DNA of 64,000 bases from Azadirachta indica (Eukaryota > Streptophyta > Magnoliopsida > Sapindales > Meliaceae): positions 3,308,545 to 3,372,544 of the forward strand of contig CM040447.1 of assembly GCA_022749755.1 (NCBI GenBank), in the 5' to 3' direction. Below, piece by piece: positions 1-11,499 of this stretch. The notes below the pieces were generated by a model. That model ran no database searches, was not told the origin of the DNA, and saw only the letters and a list, made by a program, of their open reading frames with translations. The translations under genes were made by a program, and so were the position numbers. The stretch's first letter is position 1, and every line of letters begins with the position of its first letter.

Positions 1-2189
1 GATAAACTAATTCGATCAATACCACACCAACCAATATCAATTTCTTCAAAGCAAAACAAAGCTACAATATGGATTCAATTTATTTTCACGGTTATGTACT
101 CTGTCCATATAAAAACAAAAAAAAAAAAGACAAATATAACATAGCTGGACAACCACTAATTCTACCCACCAATCCAACAAAGTCAATTCCATTTTATATT
201 GTACAAAATGACAAATCACTACTATGTGCATATAGCACTTACACAAACCATGCAATATAAAACCCATTTTTACACTCTCATAAGATTAAACTCTCATTTC
301 TATCCAAAATCGAAATCAAGAAACTATTTTTCACAAATACTATACCCATTTTTCAGACAATTATCGAACCTACCAATCCCCCAAAGTATTCAATATCTAT
401 AGAAAGCCATTTTTCACAAACACCATTCTTATTTAGGCAAACAAATATTTTGACATTCTCCTAACATTCTATCAATGAAACTAATCTAAAAAAAAACCCA
501 TTTTATATTGCACCACAACTTATTTTTCCATTCTCCTAAACCCATCTTTTTTGCACCAAAACAAAACCCATGGGTATAGTCACAAAACCATTTTATATGT
601 TAAGTTTCTTTTTCAATATTCAAGCCATCAAAATGTCATTTTTCAAACTTAAAGTGATGGAGAAGTAAACTTAAACTGATGAAGAAGATGACTTACATGG
701 ATAGGTGATTAGGCGATAGTTGTGTGTATAATTTGCTCATGATTTGTTTTATTTGTAAGTTGCAAACAGAGTTTTAATATGGCATACAATAGAAGCTAAA
801 AATCCTAAGTTATCTATCTGTATCACTGATTCAAGCGCAATTTTATGGCGCCAAATTGAAGCACTTAACACTGCCTACAATCACCTCAAGCTTCAACTAG
901 CTTCATGTATTGTTCTTGATTTTTTTTGAATAAAAAAAAATTTAAAAACCAAAAGTAATAATCATGATTTAAAGACAAATAAGATATTACATCATCTCAC
1001 TAGTCTTTTTAAGTTTTAAATCAGAAAATCTGATTTTATCCTTGATAAAGTTGTTCTTAATAGTGACAGAAGTAACATGAAGGGGTAAATGGCTTTTTTG
1101 GAACTTTAAAGGGGTAATGGATAATTATTCAAATTTTAGGGGGGTAAAAGAAATTTTTCCTATAATGATAGTGTTCAACTTATTAAAGCACCAAGATCTT
1201 CTAATATGTTTGTTGAATGTGCTATTTGCAGAAAGTAAGAGAAAGGCACCAAAAAAAAAAAAAAGAAGTTGAATAAATATAACCACCAGCTTAGTCGAAG
1301 AGGATACATAGGCTTGTTAGAGGAGATTGTAAACTGATTTTCATTACTTACTATATTGCAACTAGTTGGATATTACATTTTGGTAATTTTTCTAAACAAG
1401 CATATTTTTTTCATGTGTCGAAGATGGCTGAGCAGTTTTGTCAAAGCTAGAAATTGATAAGAGTTTATTGTAGAGGCATGCTTGACAGAAAATAGGAGGA
1501 GTATATGACTCGAAAGTTCTACTGGTGGTCAAAAAACTGTAAAATATTCTTATCTTTCTTCAATAAAAAATTTAAAAGCAATGTTAAGTATAACTAATGC
1601 TTGTATGTTCAATTATGTCTATATATATAAGACGAACTAGATAGTGAGGCAAGGAAGGGATCATTGAATATTAAAGGAAGAAATCACATTTTTGCACAGT
1701 CATTGGGCAAGTAGCCAAAGACTGGCCATTTACAAGGTGTAAATCAGTTTGTGTTCATCAGCATGTATTTCAACCAACCACCTGCTAGCATGTTGGAAAG
1801 AGAAAGGTTAAGGCACGATGAGAGGATTGCACAAATATTGGCTAAAAGCGAAGAACTTGCAATGAAGGTTGATAGATAAACCAAAACCTTTGAGGTAGCA
1901 AGTAATAACATGCCTTAAACAGAGGTACTAATATTTGTAGCATGTTAGTCGCTCTATATGCATTTTTTCCTAATTTTGGTACCATTATATATATAGAGAG
2001 TAGTTAACAATCTATTACAGAATGCTTGATGCAACTTGGTATAGTGTTTGAATAAATTATATGCACATTTTATATGTGGAACCAATAACATCATGTTCAA
2101 TTTTCTTTTGTAAACTTTCAGTTGCTAAAAATGGTACATTATTGCAAGGAATTAATTATTTTAATTGTCTGAATATACCTTCATGTCCA

Positions 2190-3660
2190 GAAAGATAACG
2201 ATCAACATGATGATGATGACGATGATGACGATGATGATGATGACAGCCCAAAGAAGAATGGAAAAGAACTCCTAGAACTCCTAGAAGACCTAATAAAAAA
2301 ACACCCAAGAAAAAGCTGGACATAACCCTTGATAAATTAATCCTGCAAGTAGGAGAGACAAAGGTGTCAACCCAGAACAGAAGAATGATTGGTCACCCAA
2401 GCAAAAGGAGATTATAAAGCCCATCAATATCTTGAGAAAGAATACAAGACATGCTCAAACTCAGAGCATGAAGAGAAATCCTTAAATGGAAATGTTTGCC
2501 TCTTTTGCAAAAAGAATTCTTGGCAAGGAAAGATCTATTTGGGTAAAGCTCTTGAAATCTTTGGAATGGATGTGAGTACGTAAATTTTATTGGAGGATTG
2601 TTAAGTGGTCATTTACATGAAGGAACTCATTGTCAACTATATTACATTATTAATAGTGTAAAAAATGACCATTACAGTTCATTTAGTCATGTTTAATTAT
2701 TAACTATGAGATTAGGTTTATTTAATTTATATTTGCATGTTTAATTTGTTTTATTCTTTAGGTAGGTCATTACATAGCAATTTGAAAGACATTCGATCCA
2801 CAAGATAGTTCGGATTTATTAACATAAGTGCAGTGTCTTTTGTTGGCAAGACAAGTGAGAAGGCGATGCGCGAAGATAAAGCCCATAAGATTGCAAACCT
2901 ATTGCAAAAGCCAACAAGTGGTCAAGTGATTCTTATGCCATACAATCCAGTGTAAAGCATTAATATTCATATGTGATTATGTGATTGGGTCTATATCATA
3001 TGTGATTGGGTCTATAGTTAGATATTAATGCATATAAAAGCAATTTCCATTGGGTTTGTTTGTGATAGATGTAACTGCCAAGGATGCATATTTCATGGAT
3101 CCATTAGAGGGTGGAATGGGAGAAGATTTAAAGCAAATCTTAAACAAGTAAAGGGTTATAATTTTCGTATTAGTACCTTATTTTTGCTTGGGAGTTTCAC
3201 TAACAATTTGAAATCTTATAATGGTATAATGATATATAATGCTCAAAAAGGAAGTTCAAGCAACAGGCAGAACATTAACTAGAAAACAGTCAAGGTATAT
3301 TTATGTTTATGCATGCATGCATGTGTTGTTCTATGAATACAATATCAAGGCCTCAAAATAACTGATTTAATATGTGGTGCTTGTCATTTTCATCTTGCAT
3401 ATACAAACACCAATTTAACTAAGAAGAATGGAATGTGGTTACTCTGTGATGGCCTACATGAGAGACATCTTGATGATATAACAGTGTTGACAGAGGATCT
3501 AAGTTCTTCGCTAAAAAATTAATTGGAAAATTAACTCATTTGACATTTAAACTACTCAATGTTATTGCCTGTGTTCATTCTAATAGTTCTTGAGAAATAA
3601 GAGCTACACCAAAGAAGAGTTAGATGAAAGAAGGGTGGAGTGAGCCAATTCCATTTCTAA
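2190..3660 (+). pseudogene. CACTA accessory ORF remnant with Ulp1-like protease domain
   Basis: Broken coding sequence readable only by changing frame. It starts in an Asp-rich stretch (GATGAT repeats near 2205-2245). At 2930-3130 it passes through a block resembling the C48/Ulp1 core: a tyrosine-asparagine-proline segment (MPYNP), then a His-Trp position, then FVIDVTAKDAYFMDPL. A frameshift falls exactly at the His-Trp (about 3048-3056), so the catalytic His cannot be read in line with the following block. Around 3598-3640 a tail resembling YTKEELDERRVE is typical of the C-terminus of these transposon proteins; a stop interrupts it. No function is expected. The alternative is a Ulp1-bearing Mutator-like element, but the CACTA terminus 0.9 kb downstream favours CACTA. 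Confidence 0.45.
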
Positions 3661-4535
3661 GCAATTATAATTGTCTTGTAAGTAGGTGATTCAGCATAAA
3701 ATTTAGATATTTGCACTTCTTAGTCTACGCATATCAATTAAAATTTTAATTCCCAATGTTCTAGTTTGGGAAACAGTGAACATATTCTGATTTGTGTTGT
3801 AACATCTCCAAAACATTGTTTCACTTGAGTTTGAGTTATTTTGGTTATCTTTATTTTATTTGAATTGGGTGATGAATTATGTTGGCCATTATATTGTTAG
3901 GGATGATGATATTTGAATGAAAATATACAATGACAAGTATGTTTATATATTTGTAAAAGATACTTGGGATTTGATGAAATATATATTATGTTGGTTATAA
4001 TTTCATTTTTTTTCCTATTGCTAGTTAAATAATATTTATTGTTATTATTTGATATATTTGTTTTTTTAGCTAAATATTTATATTGCTAATCACTTGAAAA
4101 CATTATATTGAAAACTCAAAAACATTAAAACTTGAAAATAAATTTCAAAATTAAAAAAAATCTAGGAAAAAAAGGCTAAAAAATTAAGGGAACAAGCATG
4201 AAAATCGAAAAAAATTCAATCACAAAAAATCAATTAACAAAAAAATCGATCAAAAAACTGATTAAACAAAAAAAAGAGAAAATTTAAAACCAATTTTGAA
4301 ATATCTGACTAATTTTATGATAAAAAGATATCAAAAAATCTTAACATCTTTGTGACAGTAAAATTTCTTTATCACAGGTTCGTGATATAAATATATCACA
4401 GTCTTAAGACATAAACTACTTTTGTCATGAATCGATGATGCGCAAATAAAGTCAAGTAGGCATGAATGGACTTCAGTTGATAGATAAAATCTATCACAAA
4501 GTGCCATTCTTGACATATATTATCTATCTATGACC

Positions 4536-4550
4536 AGTTTTGTAGTAGTG
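4536..4550 (-). repeat. CACTA terminal inverted repeat (right end)
   Basis: AGTTTTGTAGTAGTG on the plus strand reads CACTACTACAAAACT on the minus strand, matching the CACTAC(A)AAAA pattern of plant CACTA termini. The next bases, TAA, would be the 3-bp target duplication; the partner copy was not found. Confidence 0.6.
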
Positions 4551-5229
4551 TAATTTTATATATTGTGTTGACTACGCATTTATGTATGATCAAGTGCTGT
4601 TTCATATTGTGATTGTTGTTCCTTGTTTTGGATATGTAATGGCTAAACCACAACTATTTTACCATAAATTGTCAATATATTGATGTGTTGCGCATGGTTT
4701 TGATAATTTTTTGCATATTTTGCATTAGTGTGGCTTTGTTCTATATTAGCTTCTATTTTGGTAATTTTTTGTATATTGTGTTATGCAATGCAACTGACAG
4801 TCATTAAGTGGTTATGTTGTGATAGCAGATGATTTTGTATATTGTGGTGAGTTTTGTGGTTATGATAGGTCTAATATGTTTGCATTAATGTTTTATATGT
4901 TTATTGGTCATTGCTATTGTTAATGATGTTATTGTTTTGAGCATTTATTTGGTCCTTATTTTTTTGTGCATATTATGGTATTTGGAGAGCTTATTTCTAT
5001 GGTTGGAAATGTCTTTCATGCTGGATTATCTTTGGTGTGATAAATCAAAAATCTATTTGATCATGCGTGGTTCCTTTTCGTTTTGATTTTGAATGGCAAA
5101 ACCACAACTATTATCTTATATATTGTACTTTATTGAACTTTTGTGCATTTTTGGGTCATTATTGCATTAATGTGATTAGTTCTTAAATTTGTTTATATTT
5201 TATATAGATTTTCACAATTTTACACATGA
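4551..5229. other. T-rich spacer, no gene seen
   Basis: Low-complexity T/G-rich sequence with many TTTTGTATATTGTG-like phrases. The open stretch at 4904-5086 has a hydrophobic low-complexity translation and no family signal. I see no gene here. Confidence 0.5.
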
Positions 5230-7670
5230 ACTAATTTTGTCGAATGAGGAATATGTCCATTCACTATGACATTTATGGCACTCTGTGTGATATAGTCAAA
5301 GTATGCCCTAAGTTATACATACTAAATAAGCTATAGACCTATGTCAAGAATATTTATTGGGACAAAATCCTATGCGAATGGGTTTGTGTTATGTTTGAAG
5401 GTGAAAGCTCAAATAGAAAAAGCAGATTTCGAGTACAGACTAATTCTCAGCTAAAATCAGTGTTCCAGGATGCAGATAGCATGGATATGTGAAGTTTTTT
5501 GAAAGTAAGCTAAACCTTACTCACCTCTAGCATTCACCCTCAATGGATCGAATTATCCAAGATTAGCTTGTTATGGACATTACGAGTGAGAGAAAGTATA
5601 GTTGGGGTAAGGTAAATGATATTAATGAACAAACGGGTTTTCAATAACCAAAAAGATCCAATTGACAGAGAACTATCGTTGATGTTGGATGATGAGAATT
5701 TTTACAGGGAGACAATGACCAAAATGAAGGCAAACAACGCATGGAATTCGGTCGACCTAGATGCTACTGATAATAAGGATAGAGATAGCATTATAATGCT
5801 TGAGGTTGAAATGACCATGAGATGAATGGTTATTCCTCAACAAATGATAATGATATGCAATCTAAAGACTCAGATGTAAAAAAACACAGCAAGCAAACAA
5901 TATAGTCAGAACAATGGAGGATTTATGTATGGATGTAAATGGGAGGATAACACTATAAGCAAGGCGTACTTTTGATGATGTGAACTAGTTCAGGAAAGTT
6001 CTAAAGGTGTTTGCAATTAATCAAGGGTTTAAGTTGAAAAGCATGAAAAATGAAAAAGCTAAAGTCAAGTACAATTGTGCTTAGAGAAAGTGCAAATGGA
6101 AAATTCATGCCAACACTACATGAGACAAGCTGTCATTCCAAATCAAGATTTTAATCCTAAGCACACCTATCCTAGAGTTATAGATAACTATGAAACAATT
6201 TTAGATTGGATAGTTACTCAATTCTCGCATCTACTCAGGGCAAATCTGGAGTTAAGCATCAAAATGCTTGTTGAGGAATTGATGAGGTTGTATAAGGTTA
6301 TACAAAGCAAAGTAAAAGCATTAAAGTTATTTGGTACTAATCTTAAGTCTTTATATGCTAAATTTTCAACGTAGATGGTTACAATAAATAGAACTAATCC
6401 AGGTAGTGTGGTTAACCTTCAATATGAGTGGATTGACAACCTGTTAAGGCCAAATTTCAAGAAATTTTTTTGCCAGCTTCAATGCACAAAAAATAGGCTT
6501 CTTCAAGGGCTGTAGGCAGTTCGTTGAGGTGGCTGGTTGTTACCTTGAGGGCCCATACAAAGAAGTTTTGTTAGCTACTGTGGCCATAGATGTAAACTAT
6601 GGTGTTATCATTTGGCATTAACAATAACTAAATATGAAAACTATCAATCTTAGGGCTGGTTTATGGAGAAGCTTTATCAACGATCTAGCAAAAATGATGA
6701 TAAAGACTTATGTTTCATAAATAATAGATAGAAAAGGGTTTTATTTGCTTTGGAGTAATACTTTCCAATAGCCTTAAAATGATTTTGCTATAAGTATGTT
6801 TATGCTAATTTCAAAACCAAGTATCTTGGTGAATTATTCCAAAAGAAGTTTTGGATAGCATGCAGGGTTGGAAATACAAGGTAGTTCAATGCAATTATGG
6901 AGGAGATAAAACACATAATAACAATTGGTCACAAGTATCTTATGGACATTCCAATTGAGAATTAGGCAAAGCATGCATTCATGCTTACACAAGATGTGCT
7001 TATGTTACCAACAACATGAGTGAGACTTTCAATAACTGGACAAATCAATATAAAAGGCTGCCAATTACTAGATGTTGAAGGAGATAATAAGAAGAACTAT
7101 AAGGTTTATACATCAAAGGTATAATAATGCACTTACAAGGGAGGAAAATTTGCCTCCATTAGTAAAGAAAATGTTGGTTAAGGCTAAGGAGGATGCTAGA
7201 GAGTTGTATATAGTGTTTGGAAAGGATTTGAGCTTTAAAGTTGTGTTTGAAAATACTAAAGTTAGTTTAGTCGACTTGGAAAGGAAAAAATGTGATTGTG
7301 GGCTTTGGTAAGTATCAGGCTTGCCTTGTAAGCATGTTTCTGCTACATTGATGCAATTAAAGCTGATGTTGAGAACTATATTGATCCTATTTTGAAGCAT
7401 TTCTCAGCATTTATAGTGAGCAATTAAGTCTAATTCCAAATGAAATAATATGGCCACTTGTAGTTTATAACGATGTGCAGCCATTTAAAGTTAAGAAGCA
7501 ATCTGGTAGGCCAAAACATTTTAAAAAAAGGGCTATTGATGAGTGATAGCTAATGAAGAGAAGTTATAGTGTAAGTGTACAGTATGCAATGAATGGGGCC
7601 ATAGTAGAAGAACTTGTGTAAAGTTAAAAACAACAAAACATCATCCATACTTAAGCACTTTACGTGTATA
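5230..7670 (+). pseudogene. Mutator-like element (MULE) transposase, degenerate
   Basis: Frameshifted and stop-ridden MuDR/MURA-type transposase, with domains in the expected order. Near 5990-6115 is the MuDR DNA-binding domain (GFKLKSMKNEKAKVKYNC, then RKCKWKIHAN). At 6430-6620 is the catalytic core (GFFKGCRQF...GPYKEVLLATVAIDVNYGV), which also reads ENY/WF downstream. At 7275-7360 is a SWIM zinc finger (CDCG...GLPCKHVSATL, broken by a stop at 7311). At 7570-7620 is a CCHC knuckle (CTVCNEWGHSRRTC). The usual catalytic Asp of the VDGCHLKGPY motif is Ala here (GCT at 6532-6534). The longest open pieces are 6075-6374 and 7072-7311. It is a dead copy; its terminal inverted repeats were not identified. 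Confidence 0.75.
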
Positions 7671-8500
7671 TGCTTTTGAATTGTTGTCATTTATGCATTA
7701 CAACACATTATTGCAAGTGCTTAATTTTTTACCTTTAATGTAAGTTCAATCAAATATCTCTAGTGCTTTTAGCTCTCGAGTTCAATCATCAAATGCAACC
7801 ATTGCATCATTTGTTATATCGTTAACTTTAGGTTGCCATATGCGTTATCTCAATTATGTTAATGATGCAAGCAAGTGTTGATAGCCTAACCTAACTTAAT
7901 TTATTTTCTTGTTTTGCGGATGCACCTATTAGAAAGTGATCAATTTCCCCCAAACCCAAAATCCAACCTTTAGTTTGTAGTAATTAAGACATGAATGAAA
8001 TCTTTTGCAACTCAATACAAAAGTAGTTAGTCTCTATGTAAACTAGTATTTAGCACACATGCTGTTTTTGGGAGTTCAAATGATACATTTGTATTAGACA
8101 GCATAAATTAGATGAAGCATTATCTTTGCAAATCCAATTATTGTATGCTTTCAAATATTGAGAACATTGTGACTTTCAATTGTGACTTGTATATTTATGT
8201 TTTGTTAAAAAGGCAAGGTTGGTAAGCCTTGTCCTATCACCTTTACTCACTGCAAGCTACATGGAACATTTTGGTGGTTTGATTTAATATAATACTAGAT
8301 TTGGTTGGCTTTTGTAGTTGTAATATGTTGAATTTACTTTCATTGCTTGGTGTCGCATAATAATAGCAAAAGCATTTTCATTTTCCATATCATCTTCATA
8401 TAATTTTCATTTCATAGATAACATATTTAGTTATTTGCATGCTATCTACAAATAAATAGATAAAGCTCATGAATAATGCAACATTTGTAATTGTGTTCAT
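7671..8500. other. Spacer downstream of the MULE relic
   Basis: AT-rich sequence with no reading frame or recognisable motif. It may include MULE 3' terminal sequence, but no inverted repeat partner was identified. Confidence 0.4.
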
Positions 8501-8880
8501 CTAACCACCATTTAACTTCTCATACAAGTTTCTAAGAATCTTTACATTTACATTAACCTTATCTGTCAACATCTTCACTTCTATTAATAGGTCCTTTGTA
8601 GCATGTTCAACATGTTCAACATTCTCACCTCCTACAAACAGTGCACCATGATTGAAATCATACTTAAGGGATACTAGAATATAAAATATAAGCATTTATT
8701 ACACCTACAACAACAATAAAGCTTGTTAGGGTTACCTCTTGATGCAAAAATTTTAATTACAGCCTTTTTGTTACACATACACATCTCAAATTTAATCATG
8801 TTGCCATTAACTTCCTTTCTCCAATTCTTGTTTTCGTATTTTGCTTTTGTTTGAATTGATGTGGAGCATGAAGATGCCAC
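8501..8880 (-). pseudogene. GRF-type zinc-finger protein relic
   Basis: Two overlapping minus-strand frames, 8674-8880 and 8501-8695, make up a short GRF-like protein. The first piece has a Ser-rich start and then CxC, an Ala/Val-Ile stretch and RGNPNKLYCCC, the NPxxxFxxC signature of GRF fingers. The second (YDFNHGALFVG..., then a Lys/Leu-rich helix ending LYEKLNGG) resembles the coiled-coil tail that follows GRF fingers in many small plant proteins, often carried by transposons. The two frames do not join: a few dozen bases that should encode the last zinc ligand look deleted, and the gap is too short for a normal plant intron. Probably a dead gene fragment near the MULE relic. Confidence 0.45.
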
Positions 8881-10860
8881 TGTTAGAATACTTTGTATAG
8901 TTGTCTGATGAGTGGTTTATGGAGTCTTTGTTAGGGCAACTAAAGCTGGTTCTTGTGTTGGGAAGCTACTAAGATTTGCTGATTATAATGAGTGTTTAAA
9001 TTAGATTGCCTTGTTGACTACATGTAGTGTAACAATAACTTTGCTACCAAAATTGGCAATGCGTTTAGTTGACAATGTTGGGAAGGCAATGTTGAAGGAT
9101 TAAGAAACAAATGTCATTTTTTGGTTTAAAGGCAACAATATATAAGTGTTTAAAGTAACTATTGCAAATGCAACGGTTATATACATTATTTTAACAGTCC
9201 TTCTCACTTCCTCTCTTCAAAAATTTTAGTTGACAGTGATATTTCAAATTACATAGTTTTTCTGCTTATTTACATTAAGGACAAAATGGCTTCTTCACCA
9301 ACTAAGTGCGAAGGGTGCTCCCATGAATTTTGCAATTTTTTCTATTTATTTGTGACTTTGGCAAACCTCAGAGGAGGTATGTAAAAATTTTCCTTATAAA
9401 AGTAGTCAAAACATCAATACATTATTATTATTATTATTACCTGATAAAAACTAAATTTTAAAGATAAAATGTAGTCATTTTTAAAAAATAAAAGGGTCGT
9501 GTAGTTGGCCTTTTAGTTAAACTCAAATTATACTTGCTCTAAAATGATTAAACTAAGAGATACAAAAAATAGGTTCTTATATTTTGGTGAAATAATAAAT
9601 AAGAATATATTTGGATAAATAAAAAACATGTGCTTTTTATCTTATCTATTTTTTTTCTTATTTTAATTCTTATATACATTTTTACGGTAACTGATTTTTG
9701 TTATAAATTAATCAAAATTTGCATTCATTTTTTTATATTTATTTTAAAATTAGGGGACTGTTTATTAATATTTTATTTATTTAATTAAAAATGACAAAAG
9801 TGTGATACCATATGACTATGACATATAAAACTTAAACACATTCATGTCATGTTGTGCTCAATTTGATCAAAATATTTAGTCCATGAATTTATTAGTTACG
9901 ATCATATACTGTATTAAGACTAAATTTGTTAACGTAATATTAAATCTAATTTTTATACAATTATTTTTATAATTTTTACCTATATTGTTCATTTATTTCA
10001 ATTTTTAAAAAATATTATAATTATTTATTTATATTTTTACATCTAATTCACATTGACTCCTATTAAATTTTCGTATTTAAAATGTTTTAATTAATTATTT
10101 ATATTTTCACATCCATCCACATGGAATCCTATAAATGTGTTTGTCATGATCTAAACTTCAACATAAGTTATAGATGACATGTCATTTACAACAACATCAC
10201 TTGTTATATTTTAAGTTATTTTACAAAATTGGTGTTTTGATCTATTACAAAGATATTCACAATAGAAATTATTTTTATTAGTATTAATAAAATCTAATAA
10301 TATTTATTAATCATATTTTTATTAGTATTAATTTATAATTCATTAATATTAACAAAGATAATTAATAATAATAAATTAATTGTCAATTCTTTTAAAAGAT
10401 AAAATGAAAAAGAAAAGGAGAATTTGTCTAAAATGACTACTATTTGCATCCAAAATTTAATTGTCATTGCTATTCAAAAACCTATTAAAAAAGACCAATC
10501 TCATAAATTTTAAACAAAAATATTCTCATAACCAATTTTTAAAAAAATATTACTTTATGCTACATTAATTTTGGAGTTCAAACACAATGAATTTGAAAAT
10601 TATTTTCAAGTTAATTGCAAGAAGCTTAAAACTCAAAAATAATTTTTAAATTTATTGTGTTATAATATAGTTAAAAGTTACTATTTTTTGTTAAATTGGT
10701 GGAAATTATATTTTCGTCGAAAATTTATAAAATAATTATTTTTAAACAAATTTTTAAATAGTGATCAAAACAAAATTTTGAGAGCAAAATGTCGTGATTT
10801 TGAGAAAAATCCCAAGATAAAGCCGCCTTTTTCCACTTTCTCTGTCTAGTTGAGGAGGAT
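8881..10860. other. AT-rich intergenic spacer
   Basis: Very AT-rich with short ATT runs (for example 9421-9440) and poly-A/T tracts. No coding frame, RNA gene or transposon domain was recognised. The 3' end leads into the promoter and 5' UTR of the RING-CH gene. Confidence 0.5.
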
Positions 10861-11100
10861 GTATGTATGGACAGTAGATCAGTATCAGATGTAGTCGTTG
10901 CATTATTATTATTATTACTAAAAGCAAACCAAGCAAGCAAACCAAAGCATCTTCATATTCGTAAACTCTTATCTCTTCCAACACTCACTCTCCATCGTAC
11001 ACCAAAAATCTACAGACAAAACCCTAGTCCGCTTTCCCAATTTTCGCCGATCGATCTGCTCATACGCCATTTTCCTTCTCCTCAGCTCCTAATTACTAAG

Positions 11101-11380
11101 GTTCATTTACTCTTTCTCTTAATTAAAATATAAATCTGTATTCATAATTCTAGGGTTTTTCTTTTTCTGGTTTTTGTTTGCTGATATTGTTGTATTAGCT
11201 GTTGATCACTCTGCTTACGTGTTTAATTTACAAAATGTACTGCAATTCTATTGGTCGTAACGAATATTTTCTGAACTTTTAGTTCCATTCTGTGTCTCTT
11301 GTCAAATTTGGTCTTATGGAGTTGATTATGTTTATGTGATCGAGAGACTAGCTGTGAAACTTGGTTCTTAAAATGCGCAG
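11101..11380 (+). other. 5' UTR intron of the RING-CH gene (predicted)
   Basis: AAG|GTTCAT at 11100/11101 and ATGCGCAG| at 11380 define a plausible intron between a CT-rich leader exon (about 10870-11100, containing AAACCCTAG) and the coding exon. The donor is weak, so the boundary is a prediction. Confidence 0.5.
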
Positions 11381-11381
11381 C

Positions 11382-11499
11382 CTACAACTGATGTGATGGG
11401 TAAGGAAAATCTGTCACAAGAAAACATTGGTGAAGTTAACTTACAACTGACGTGATGGGTAAGGAAAATCTGTCACAAGAAAACGCTGGTGAAGTTAGC
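11382..11499 (+). repeat. 59-bp tandem duplication spanning the start codon
   Basis: Copy A 11382-11440 and copy B 11441-11499 differ at about five positions. Both contain GTGATGGGTAAGGAAAATCT. Copy B supplies the ATG (11455) of the long frame. Copy A supplies a start-stop ATGTGA at 11391-11396 and a 19-codon upstream ORF from 11396. Because 59 is not a multiple of 3, the frame of copy A ends in TGA at 11453-11455, sharing one base with the main ATG (TGATG). Confidence 0.9.
11396..11455 (+). promoter_or_regulatory. Upstream ORF overlapping the main start (TGATG)
   Basis: A 19-codon ORF (MGKENLSQENIGEV..., then TGA) starts in copy A of the duplication and ends on the first base of the main ATG. 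Its peptide repeats the N-terminus of the main protein. In a eukaryotic transcript this arrangement should lower initiation at 11455 or make it depend on reinitiation. This is inferred from position only; no expression evidence is available. Confidence 0.6.

Larger units (their letters stand above)
1..4550 (+). mobile_element. Decayed CACTA (En/Spm-like) DNA transposon, 3' part
   Basis: The right end is marked by GTTTTGTAGTAGTG, whose reverse complement CACTACTACAAAAC is a CACTA-type terminal inverted repeat. About 200 bp before it, short motifs of the TATCACA / TGTGATA type recur, as expected of the subterminal repeats that bind the transposase. Inside, 2190-3660 carries remains of the accessory ORF with a Ulp1-like (C48) protease domain common in plant CACTA elements. 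I found no matching left end, so the element either starts before the window or has lost its 5' end. No TNP2-type transposase was recognised. The first ~1.3 kb is AT-rich and shows no coding signal. Assignment to CACTA rests on the terminus plus the protease relic. Confidence 0.55.

Noticed and set aside
10867..11133. Plus-strand open frame upstream of the RING-CH gene
   Set aside because: Coincides with the CT-rich leader exon and runs into the predicted intron; no protein-like pattern.
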